Source: Ettlia oleoabundans
Taxonomy: Eukaryota > Chlorophyta > Chlorophyceae > Chlamydomonadales
Assembly: GCA_019693395.1 (NCBI GenBank)
Contig: JAAMXP010001324.1
Coordinates: 1-17,227, forward strand
Reading direction: 5' to 3'
Length of the DNA stretch: 17,227 nt
The notes under the pieces: model-generated
Database searches by the model: none
What the model was told of the DNA's origin: nothing
Seen by the model: the letters and a program-made list of their open reading frames with translations, nothing else
Translations under genes and position numbers: made by a program
Shown here: piece after piece, positions 1-12,114 of the stretch
Layout: the number at the start of each line of letters is the position of its first letter
Position numbering within the stretch: position 1 is the stretch's first letter

Positions 1-91
1 CCCCCTCATGGCCCCACCTGACATATCTCAAAAACTCACACATGCTCGCCCCCACCACCACAGACACACACCACCACGCACACAGTCGCAC

Positions 92-2647
<2,556 letters not shown>

Positions 2648-3322
2648 GTCGGAAGCAAGGCTTGGCACGGCTAACAGCTGATACAATGCGTACTCGTGCA
2701 GTATTGCACACCACACACGGTTTAGGGCGCCTGGTGCAACAATAGAGCCGCAAGCGAGGTGCGCCGATTGACTGCCGCTTGCGGCGGAGGCCGGCAAGCA
2801 CGGCTTTGTGGGTCCCTGGTGTGCCCGGCAATCCATCGCGGCTGCTTTCACGCGCAGTTTGATCCACTCACCACGCATGGCTGCGTTGTGGGGTTGAAGA
2901 ATTGGCTGGTGCTGCGGAGGACTCCCGGACCGTGTGGCATTTTGAGACTATGTGTTTCTGACCTCGTTCCGTGTGCACCCCGCCTTTTAACCACAATTGC
3001 TTTTATTGTCCGACTTGACAAGCCACCTGCTTCACTGGCTGAAGCTGGCAAGTTCTTAACTTTCCACCATGGCAAGCGCGCTCACATACCGCCCTGTGAG
3101 CTGGATGTGGGTGCAAAATAGCGAACCCTGCCGGATTTGGTCGCGATCAGGGTTGTTGAACACCCAACAGCGGCAGACGAACGCGAGTGAGTCTTAGCTG
3201 GGTTGATTCGCTGGTTCCGTGCTGCCGTGCTCACGTTCGGCTTCTTTGCACATCTGACCCAGCCTCCCCCCGCCGCCGCTGGCCGCAGGCACGCATCAAT
3301 AGAAGGCCAGCCGCCGCAAGCT
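2648..3322. promoter_or_regulatory. Divergent intergenic region with both promoters
   Basis: About 675 bases separate the two start codons of the head-to-head glutamate 5-kinase and RBM39-like genes, so this stretch must hold both 5' leaders and both promoters, possibly as one bidirectional promoter. No convincing TATA box was seen. Part of 2648-2878 may be coding if the glutamate 5-kinase starts at an upstream ATG. The 120 bases before 3323 are open in the downstream frame but lack an ATG, so they were treated as 5' UTR. Confidence 0.6.
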
Positions 3323-6300
3323 ATGGAACAGGACGCTGCGCCGCTGCCTGTTGAGGCAAATGGCGGGAAGGAGAACGGCAAGGTGCGCTTGCTCCCAACT
3401 TGTTGCCCTGGCAATCACTGCTGCCCGCCGCCACTTCTGCCGGTGGTGCTCCTGCTCCTTACAGATGCCCTCCGCGCATGCCTTTGCCTGCAGTCACGCA
3501 CTGATGATCGCAAACGCAGCCGCGACCGTTCTCGCAGCCGCGATCGCAAGCGCCGCTCTCGCAGCAAGTCGCGGGAGCGGCGGCGTCGTTCCCGCAGCCG
3601 TGACCGCGCCGATCGCGACCGCTCCCGCCGCCGCGAACACGACCGCCGCGACCGCGACAAGGACCGCTCTCGTGATCACCGGCGCGAACGCAGCCGCTCC
3701 CGCGAGCGCCCTCCCCGCCACCCACGGCGGGAGCCCACACCGCCAGAGGTGCGGGCGGAACGTGAGCGGCAAGCGGAATTGGAGGCGCTGGATCGGGACA
3801 CGCGGACCGTGTTTGCCTACAACCTCCCGCTGCGCGCCGAGGAGAAGGAGATATTCCAGTTCTTTATCAAGGCCGGTGAGTACGCTTGGGGTTTTGGGCA
3901 CTGGGTAAATACTGAAATGTCATGAGGTTGCCTTCCTGACTGGTAACTAGCAAGCCTGACCACCTGGACTAATACCACACCAGTATGCATCACACACCTC
4001 ATGAAAACAAAAGCACAACCACACATGCTTTTCCAGCATGCGTGCTGCTGCCCCTGCTTCCGATGCACAATACCACTGACCGTTGCGGTATATAACTGCT
4101 TCTAAGAAACTGCTCACTGCAACTGCTGCAGGTCCCTTAAACGACATCAAGGTCATCACCGACAAGACCACGGGGCGCTCCAAGGGATTTGCATACATCG
4201 AGTTCCAGCGCAAGGAGGATGTGATTAACGCGTTGGCGCTGACAGGGCAGGTGTGAGTCCGTACGCAGCATCAAGCTGATAGCCGGATGATGTGTCTTAT
4301 TTGCATGCTCGCATTCGTTGCAGTTGGCGCCAGATTAAGCATGCTGTTTGGGCGCTCCTATCCTAGTGCCACCTCAACCCCTTCCGATACAACCTATGTT
4401 CACTGTCATTCTGCCTGTGGCTACCTGCTCCGCTTCATGCAGTGTTGCTACTTTCATGTTGTGCCTCCCCATAACCCTGCTCGTGTGCTTGCCCGTCTTT
4501 TCTGCCCCACAATTGCCCTTGTTGGTTTGCAGGTGCTGATGGGTCAGGCTGTGATGGTCAAGATGAGTGAAGCCGAGAAGAACCTTGCTTGGGAGGCGGC
4601 TGAGCAGGCCAAGCGGCAACAGAAGGAGTATGAAAAAGAATATGGCCCAGGGGCGATGGCAGCTCCCCTGTTGCCGCCGCCCATGCCTGCTGCAGGCATG
4701 GCACCTGCAGTGACTGCAGGCATGGGGCCTGGTGCAATGCCTGTGGCGCCAGCTGTGGCTGCTGGACCTGCCCGCCTAGCACTTTCCAATCTGCCGACCT
4801 CCATCACAGGTGCGCCTGGCACGTAAAGCCCAAACCAGGGCTGCACTTAAGCTGAACAGTACGGTAGCTCCACTTGCGTGCTGGTTGCTTAGTCTCTGTC
4901 GTTGCGCTAATCCTATATCACTGCCCATTAGCGTCCTCGTTGCAGAGGTGGACCTGCGGCCCATTTTCGAGCCGTTTGGCGCCCTGGACTTTGTGACGCT
5001 GCAGCGAGACACGGCGGCGCGCCCGACCGGCAACGGCTTTGTCCAGTAAGCGCCGCCGCTTGTGGCCGGTCCAGCACCCTCTTGGAAAAATTGGTCTTTC
5101 CTGCCGTTGCTTCCCGCCTGTGAGCTGTTGGAATGTCCAGCTTGTTCTTGGCGGAAAGCCACCCCTACTGCCCTTGCAACCACATTTGTCTATCAATTAA
5201 GCTGTAATGTGTGCTGCCATGTACTGCAGGTACCGCTTGCTGGCTGATGCCACCAAGGCCAAGGAGAACCTGAGTGGGCTGGACCTCGTGGGGAACAAGA
5301 TGGGGGTTGCCTGGACCAGTGTTGAGACACCAGTGGAGGCCATGGCTATCGCGCCGCCGCCACCGCCACTGCCGGTGGCCATGGCAGCAGCAGAGCAGCT
5401 GTCGGAGCGGCTAGATGAGCCTGCTGACGGCACAGGGACTGCCGGTGGCGGCCTGAAGTTGACGGGGCAGGTAGGCGGTGGTTCTGGGAATGTGGGGCAC
5501 TGTCAATCTGTGCCCGTGGGGTGCTTTCACGACCAGTTTCATGTTTTGTTCCTGCCTGCTATAGCTGGAGCCTGCCAGTATCATCCACCAATCTCTGCAT
5601 GGTTTCTGCAAACAGGCAGCCAGGGTCGGTCTCTGTGCAGTGACGGCTTGCTGCTTGTGCTCCTGCCATACCCTTCATCCTGCAGTCACGAGCGGCGTTG
5701 ATGAACAAGCTGGCGGCCAATGCGGGGCTGGATGTGTCAAATGTGCCACAGATCCCGATGCCGCAGATCCCACAGCAGCAGCCACAGGTGTGTGGGGGAC
5801 TCGTAACACAGCCACACCAGGGCACCATGCATTGTATGCTGCTTTGGCTGCTGTCGTGTTTTCCGTACAACCACAAAATGAGCTTGTACGCTTGCTGGAA
5901 CTGTGAGCCTTGTGGATTGAATTCCTGTCCCCTTCTGGTGACTGCCAATAACGATTGATGCCCTTTGTTTCCTTTCTACCTATAGGTTCCCACTGCGCTG
6001 TCGCTTGAGCAGGGCTTGCTGGGCCCTGCCTCACCCATTCCAACGCAGTGTTTGCTGCTGAAAAACATGTTTGACCCCGCAGAGTGAGTGGCTGAGCTGT
6101 GTATCGGCTTGCACCCTGTTGCACCGCAACCGTTGATCTGCTCATCAGCTGCCACTCTGTGTTTGTTGTGAGGATGGTATGCTACAAGGCGACAAGGCCA
6201 CAGAGCCCTGCTTGTGTGCTCATGAATCTTCGATGTGGCTGCAGGGAGACTGCACCCAATTGGGATTCAGAGATAGCCGAGGATGTGGGCACGGAGTGCC

Positions 6301-6920
6301 AGAAGTACGGCCCAGTAGAGCACGTGTTTGTGGACCGCAACTCGCGTGGCTTTGTGTATGTGGTGAGTGGCAAGCATGGCAGGAAGTAATTGGGGCAGGG
6401 GCAAGCGGCAGACCTGTGCCATGCTGACTTATCAGTGCCTGGGATTACTTGTGGTGATGCTTTAACGACCGGTTTGAGTTGGTTGCTCACACAAGGTGTC
6501 GTGTGCTGGATGCCACCTTCAATGCTATTTCAACCTATGCCAACCCAGTTAGTGTTGTTAGATATACGGATGCCGACCCTCCCGCCCAGTCTCTGCCCTC
6601 TTGCCTTGCCGCAGAAGTTTAGCGCCGTGGCGTCAGCCAGCAACGCGCAACGGGCATTGCACGGGCGGTGGTTTGCGGGGCGCCAGGTTGCGGCGGATTA
6701 CCAGGTGGGGTTGGAAAGCCGGCCAGCCAGAGAAACCTGCCATACTGTCAGCATATGTTCTTTAACATCCTACAAAACCGGTCTGTGGGGAGGTGCCAGG
6801 GTGTTGCGCTGCCAGTAACCGCTTTGTGCGCTTTGCTTCATATCACGCCACTTATCAAATACCACTTCTGCTGTCCTGCTGCAGTTCACTCCCATCTACA
6901 ACCAACACTTTGGGATCTGA
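3323..6920 (+). CDS. RBM39: RBM39/CAPER-like splicing factor (RS region, RRM1, RRM2, UHM)
   Basis: Nuclear SR-like protein expected to act at 3' splice-site recognition beside U2AF and SF1/SF3B1. Coding exons: 3323-3382, 3494-3875, 4132-4250, 4533-4809, 4946-5045, 5230-5470, 5686-5787, 5986-6083, 6245-6362, 6615-6704, 6885-6920; 540 residues, close to human RBM39. Residues about 21-110 are an Arg/Ser/Asp-rich RS region. RRM1 (about 124-203) has TVFAYNLPL (RNP2) and SKGFAYIEF (RNP1), followed by the family signature SEAEKN. A Met/Ala/Pro-rich linker leads to RRM2 (about 267-345; LALSNLPTSIT, NGFVQYR). RAALMNKL and a Gln/Pro stretch precede the C-terminal UHM (about 448-535), which has QCLLLKNMFDP and the UHM Arg-X-Phe motif in HGRWFAGR. 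The ATG at 3323 is the first in frame; upstream in-frame sequence has none. All introns are GT-AG. The symbol names the family, not a proven orthologue. Confidence 0.95.
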
Positions 6921-7725
6921 AGCGTTGCTGCGGATGTGTCTCGCGACCGCATTGGGCGTGTCTACCGCGCAGCAGCCTTGCATGTCATGCGGCTGGGCAG
7001 CCAATCTGAGCCTGCAGTTAGCTGTCTTTTGGCTGGCTGGCTGGATGGCAGCACGGCTAGCACACCCTGCACTCACTTAGACCTTCGACACGCCCCTGGG
7101 TGCTGGCAGGCTGAGCAAGATGCGAAGATGTTGGGATGAAGGCGCTGGAGAAGCATGCAGGTCACGGCGGCGGCAAAATTGCAGTGCAGGTCGAGACACC
7201 TTCTTGGCAGGCCACGCCAGCAAGTGACGTTGATAGTTATCATGTCCTGCTCCGTAGCTGCGCTTGCAGCAGTCCCCGCTTTTCTGTGTGGCACCTTCTT
7301 CCGCAGGTCATCTTGAAAGCACGTTGTCCTACCACTGCTGCCCTGTTCATTCCTACATGTCTGTCAAAGAGGTAGTGGCTGCCCTTTCACACTTCTTTCC
7401 GCTGCGTTCCCCCGCGTTGGGATTTCACATGCTGCTGCTACGTTGGGTGGCTATTGGCAGAACCCATTTTGGCTTGACTGCAGCATTATCTGCCCTGATC
7501 CAGCTACTGCCACCTCTGGCACTTTTCAGGTCAAGCTGGTCACCCAGCAGGCGACTCATCCCCGCAGCGCAGCGCAGCTCGGCGGTAGGTGAAGCACCGC
7601 ATGTCTCCCCTTCTGCGGTTTGCGATCATGCCTGATTTCGTTCTTCTACTATGTTCCCAACCTTCTTCCCATTTTCCTCTTCCCAGCTGCATATGCAAAG
7701 TTTGATGCCAAGTTTCAACCTGTAA
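6921..7725 (+). terminator. 3' region of the RBM39-like gene, TGTAA poly(A) signal at 7721-7725
   Basis: No recognisable protein lies between the RBM39-like stop and the next gene. The first plus-strand TGTAA after the stop is at 7721, implying a 3' UTR of about 800 bases, long but not unusual for green algae. The stretch contains intron-like boundaries (7306/7307, 7371/7372, 7529/7530, 7584/7585), so the UTR may be spliced or a small unrecognised gene may be present. A GGCTGGCTGGCTGG run sits near 7030. Confidence 0.5.
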
Positions 7726-8013
7726 CCTGACCAGGGCACCTGACGAGTGCTGCTCCGCCCGCTGCGCAGCAGTACAGCGACATTGTCATGTTAGTCACGC
7801 AGAGGCTCTACGTTGTGTGTCGCTGCATTTGGTCTCCTGCAGCGCGTTTGAACTCGCAAGAGCGCCTGGTCGGTTTTGTTTGCGGAGTGAGGTTGTCAGT
7901 ACGGTATTCCCCGACTCATTGCGGAATTCAGCGTGTAGAAAGCCCTGCGACGCTCCGGAACAAAGCAGCGGCAGCAGAAGCGCGCGTGTTTGCGCCCGGC
8001 AGTGGCAGCGGCC
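7726..8013 (+). promoter_or_regulatory. Upstream region of the GH88 gene
   Basis: About 290 bases lie between the presumed poly(A) signal of the upstream gene and the ATG of the glycosidase gene. The promoter and 5' UTR should be here by position only. No TATA box or repeated operator-like motif was seen. Confidence 0.4.
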
Positions 8014-11000
8014 ATGTGGACATGGTTTGTGTCCGCACTTCTCCTGTTGGCCAGCAACCAGGCAAGTTTGCTTTTCAGCGAAGCTTTAAGCAAGGTGGAG
8101 CCAGTATCTCGCCTGTCCGGCCGGGCCATGAGCCGCCTGCTGCCACCAACGCGACGCGCAGGTAACACAGGCTGCTGATGAGCAGCCACCAGCTTGCCTA
8201 GATGATCAAGCCTTCAACTCCCTTGTTGAGGCAGCGTTAGGGCAGCTTCAGACCACAGCAGAAAGGCGTCAGTCGCCCACCAAGTTTTCAGACGACGCCA
8301 TAGAGCAGGGAGCGGCAAACATCCCTGACGACCTCTTCCCAAACAGCACCGACCCAGCTACAGGCAAATGGCTCGGGTTCAAAGCCAGCAAGTGGACCTC
8401 AGGTGGGCTTTAGTAGATCGCATCATCACCCTTGTTTCTACCCAATACCACCGCGTTGGTTCCGGTTTGTGCACCGCCTTCACGCCGCTAATTACATCTT
8501 CCGTCGCATCGTTCTGCTGGTAGCGTCACTGTGCTAAGCTTGCAGTGCCGCCTCGGCGCTTAAGTCCTGTCAGAAAGACATGGTTGCAATACTGTGATAT
8601 ACAGGCTACCTATCTGGCTGCTACTGGCTGGCATACCGACTGACTGGCGATGAGTATTGGGCTGACCTGGCGGCGGCTGAGCTGCCAGGCTTGGCGCCTG
8701 TGGCATCAGAGTATAACGTGAGGCATCATGCACACATTTCACTCGCTGCTGCACACATTGCTGCACATCCCGCACACCTTGATGGGGCCGCAGGCAGTGG
8801 CTATACTGCTGCGGCACCGGTGCAGAGCAAACGGCGGAGCAGCAGGCTTCGTTGCGCACCCACTGATATCACTCTGAGTCAGCAAATGCTGCAGACTTGC
8901 TTGCTATTGCCCAGCTGCTTGAGGGAGTTCGTAGTTACTGTCGGTCCACAACCTCTCACGCATTTGCCCGCCCAAGGCTTGCCTGCCCCTGTCCCGCCCA
9001 TGGGTGCTGCTGCGCTTACCCTTGCACGAGTTACTGCCCACCAAGGAATGTTATCTGCCAGAATGCTGACTGCAAGCTCTAGAGATAATGTCCAGACTTC
9101 TTCACTGGATGGCCTGCAATGCCCTCACCCATCTGCAGTCCCACAAAGTTAGCCACATCTTTGACAGCAGCTATGGTGAAGCGTTGGCATCAGCAGTACC
9201 AGGGGCTCCCGTGGAGGAGTACCAGCAAGTAATGCACACGGCAGCTGACTCGCTGGCCAAGCGGTGAGCTAAAAGCGACTTCTGCACACCGCTGCCGCTG
9301 CTGCTGCTGCCGCCGCCGCTGCTGCTGCTGCTGCTCGCTGAGGACAATGATAATGAAGTTTCTGCTCTCACTTCCGCTGCTGCCGTTGCGTTTTTGGGAC
9401 TCCGCTGACAGCTGTGCTGTATGTGTCAGCGGGATTCGAGCTTAACAGAGTGCCGCCCCTCCAGCAAGTGCAAGGTGGCGCTGGTCAGCATTACCGCCAG
9501 TACTGCAGTGCATTGCTGCCGCCCTCCCCGTCCTGAACACCATGTGCTACGTTGTATCTAGCGACAGCTGGTGAAACATGCAACAGATGCATTACTGCAT
9601 TGACCAGCAGCGTGTGTTCTGGGCTGCTTGCAGGTACAGCGGCAAAGTTGGCGCCATCCAGTCCTGGAACGATATCGGAGACGAGTTTTTGGTAAGCTCT
9701 AGCAGCGCACAAGAGGCAGGCAATGAGTGCTTCTACGTTTCGAGGCACAGCTGCTGCGCCTGTGTCCTGTAATTTGTAAAGTTGGTGTCTGTTTCATGCC
9801 GCACCGACTGACATCAACTGGCATGGCGGGATGCGCTGGATAACGCAAGCTTGAGATATTTGCTGTCTGTTGAATTTGATGCGCTGTGATCCCCAGGCTA
9901 CATAGCTCCCCACACGACCACCCCACACAACCATCACCACCACTTCCACACCCGACTGCACTGCCAGACAAACCCTTCGTCTGCCGACCGCTTTGCCCAC
10001 CTTGTCTTGTAGGTCATTATCGACAGCATTGCAGCCCTAAAGCTCATGTTTGAAGCAGCAGCCACACCCGGTGGCAAACAGAGTTGGGCAAACAAAGCCC
10101 TGAAGCACGCCAGGCGAGCAGCGCAGGGCCTGTTCAGGTGAGCCAGGCAGGGCAGGGCTTAGCTTAGTTGATTCAGTGCCTAACTGCAGATCTTGCCGGC
10201 TTGAACTGTTAAAACGCTGAATTGCTTCAGGTAGGGATCAATGCAAGTGGGCCCTGCCTGACTAGCTGCGGCTGGCTGCCTGGACAGGTAGCTAGGGCTC
10301 ACCTGACAGCAGTCCCGGCTTTTCGGGTTGCCTGTGTTAAGGGTCGAATAAACTCACCTTCTTACCAACACCACGGACGTCAGTGCATGGCTATAACCTT
10401 TTCTCCACTTAGAATATTCTTTGCCACGGCTGGCCTGCCTCACCCAAGGGAAGGTTCCCTTTCTGTATGCCCACGTCCGCCTGCCCAGGCCTGATGGGAG
10501 CACTTTCCACGTGGCTCAGTTCAACCGTGAGACGGGGGAGGTGGAATGGCAAGGAACACACCAGGGCTATGCCGATAACAGCACGTGGGCAAGGTGAGGG
10601 GCCACCAGGCTACCACAAAAAGAGGGCGGGAAGGCTTGAAGGCTGGCAGCGGGAAGGGCTGGCCGGCTGACTGGCCGGTTGACTGGTCAAAGTGTGGGTT
10701 GGCACGCTCCCAGGCATACGAGCAGTTGCCTGTGGCAACTGTATGTGCAGCGCCACCCTTTTGTAACCACCAACAGGGTGCCGCCATCATACCCAGTACG
10801 CCGCTAAGCTGCTGTTTCCATGGATGTGCAGGGGCCAGGCCTGGGCGGTTGTGGGCTACACGCATGTGTACCACCTCACACGAGAGGCTGACATGCTGGC
10901 GACAGCTCAGCGCGCGGCCGACTACTTTCTTTTGCGCCTGGCTGAAGCGCCAGATGGCGTGCCGCCTTGGGATTTTGATGTGCCACCCGAGGCAAACAAG

Positions 11001-11516
11001 GTGGGTGAGAAAGCTTCTTAACATTGCACTGTGCTATCAATTTGTCTGGACTCGTTGTAGCAAATTGAGGGAAGGTCTGCGTCTATTTGTAGGAATGCAT
11101 CCATTTGTTTGTCGGCACCTTACGTACTCCTCTCCAAGGTTTCCTGTGTGCTGGATGTTGACGAAATGCTGACGGCCATGTTCTTTCCGCCTTGTCGCAA
11201 ACTGCCGCCGCCGATGCAGCCTTGGAAGGACAGCTCTGCTGCTGCAATCGCTGCCAGCGGCCTGTTGCGCCTTGGGGAGCTGAGCGGCCTCCCCATCTAC
11301 ACCCAAGCAGGGGCGCGCCTGCTGGCCTCCTTAGCAGAGGGGTATCTTGGCTGGGATACCTCCAGTGGGAAGCAGCCCCTGGAGTCGCTGCTCCGCAACG
11401 GCACCTTCAACATGCCCAAGGGCCATCACTCCACTGGGCTAATATGGGGCGACTACTACCTCATGGATGCGCTGCTATGGACAGCAGAGCACAACATCAC
11501 TGGCAGCTGTGGGTGA
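8014..11516 (+). CDS. Secreted GH88 unsaturated glucuronyl hydrolase-like protein
   Basis: GH88 enzymes remove the terminal delta-4,5-unsaturated uronic acid from oligosaccharides made by polysaccharide lyases. Exons: 8014-8061, 8171-8402, 8605-8717, 9139-9263, 9634-9691, 10013-10137, 10489-10593, 10832-11000, 11220-11516; about 423 residues, a normal length. The N-terminus MWTWFVSALLLLASNQ looks like a signal peptide. Family blocks in order: GYLSGCYWLAYRLTGDEY, VGAIQSWND (substrate Trp), VIIDSIAALKLMFEA (general acid/base Asp, residue 196), PDGSTFHVAQF (His 241), YADNSTWARGQAW (Trp 267, Arg 269), PPWDFDVP, KDSSAAAIAASGLL, and IWGDYYLMDALL at the C-terminus. Oddity: the block HHDIGF of Bacillus UGL reads SHKVSH here, with Lys 134 replacing the Asp. 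Exon 1 may instead end at 8094 (GT donor). Intron density argues against a recent bacterial transfer. Substrate unknown. Confidence 0.9.
8062..8170 (+). other. Probable GC-AG first intron of the GH88 gene
   Basis: The donor CAG/GCAAGT and acceptor ACACAG join the signal peptide to AADEQPPACLDDQAF in phase 0. A GT alternative (AAG/GTGGAG, intron 8095-8170) also keeps phase and would add 11 residues after the signal peptide. A third reading, a 40-base intron at 8162-8201, is far shorter than any other intron in the window. Confidence 0.5.
9286..9340. repeat. Intronic GCT/GCC trinucleotide repeat
   Basis: An interrupted CTG/CCG run with several uninterrupted CTG units lies in intron 4 of the GH88 gene (9264-9633), just after the donor. 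It is not translated in the chosen model. It looks like an ordinary microsatellite. Confidence 0.75.
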
Positions 11517-11619
11517 GCCTGAATCCTTCCAGGCTGCCAGGCTGGCGCCACTATTTCAACGCTTGACCAATTGAAGGCTGCAGTTGTGAACTGGTTGACT
11601 TGGCGCGGCAGCGACTTTA

Positions 11620-11624
11620 TTACA
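11620..11624 (-). terminator. TGTAA poly(A) signal, candidate for the receptor kinase gene
   Basis: The plus-strand TTACA reads TGTAA on the minus strand, within CTTGTAATAAAG. It lies about 490 bases past the kinase stop and is the first such element there. It sits upstream of the plus-strand signal at 11878, so the two transcripts would overlap. Confidence 0.5.
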
Positions 11625-11877
11625 AGAGCTAGTATTTTCTAACTCAAAGCAACTCTACTGACAATAGTGCAATAATGGAAGCCAAAATGAATGCAATGCA
11701 AATGTCAGTGACATGCTCCGGTGCCCGGCAACTCCACATACTCAAATACCTGAATGGAGCCCATGCATTTAGTGCCGTCGTCAGCCCCTGGGTGCATTGT
11801 GGCATATGCATCAATAACACTGCCCAATGAGCCGAATAAAAATGGTGGGTCATAGAGTCAACAATGAACATTAACAA

Positions 11878-11882
11878 TGTAA
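11878..11882 (+). terminator. TGTAA poly(A) signal, candidate for the GH88 gene
   Basis: This is the first plus-strand TGTAA after the GH88 stop at 11516, about 360 bases downstream. It is preceded by an AT-rich stretch containing AATAAA-like sequence near 11835. Confidence 0.55.
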
Positions 11883-12114
11883 GGCACCAACTTTGTGCCA
11901 GCCCCAGGCATCAGTTAACCAACAAAGAGTGGGTTTGAGATGGTGGGCGACACAAAATAAGCCCTGCAAGGTTCTCCCCTGGGCGCTGCTGCCACCCTTT
12001 CTTACGTTCTTACCACAATAGATGGACCAATGCTAGCAATCCATCCAAATGAGGTCAGCAGACTGGTTTCATCATGGGTTGAATGACCAGAGGGGTGGGT
12101 GGGCTAGTGATCAA

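Larger units (their letters stand above)
11517..12114. other. Convergent intergenic region, GH88 gene versus receptor kinase gene
   Basis: Fewer than 600 bases separate the two stop codons of these tail-to-tail genes. The stretch must hold both 3' UTRs. No convincing coding sequence was seen on either strand; the short open frames here lack conserved features or usable splice links. Confidence 0.7.

Noticed and set aside
3415..3901. Several long open frames antisense to, or shifted from, the RS-encoding exon of the RBM39-like gene
   Set aside because: CGC/TCC/GAC-rich RS codons leave all other frames without stops. Only the sense frame continues in phase into the RRM exons.
8162..8201. A 40-base first intron in the GH88 gene (GTAACA donor, CCTAG acceptor)
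   Set aside because: It keeps phase but is far shorter than every other intron in the window (next shortest about 110 bases). The 8062 or 8095 donors give ordinary intron lengths.
10413..10488. Possible exon start before PDGSTFH in the GH88 gene, giving LYAHVRLPRPDGS
   Set aside because: The CTTAG acceptor at 10412 puts the reading in the wrong frame. The acceptor CCCAG at 10488 keeps phase and gives FRPDGSTFH, matching the family directly.
11644..11877. Minus-strand 77-codon frame between the convergent genes
   Set aside because: No conserved motif, AT-rich, and it lies beyond the kinase stop where 3' UTR is expected.
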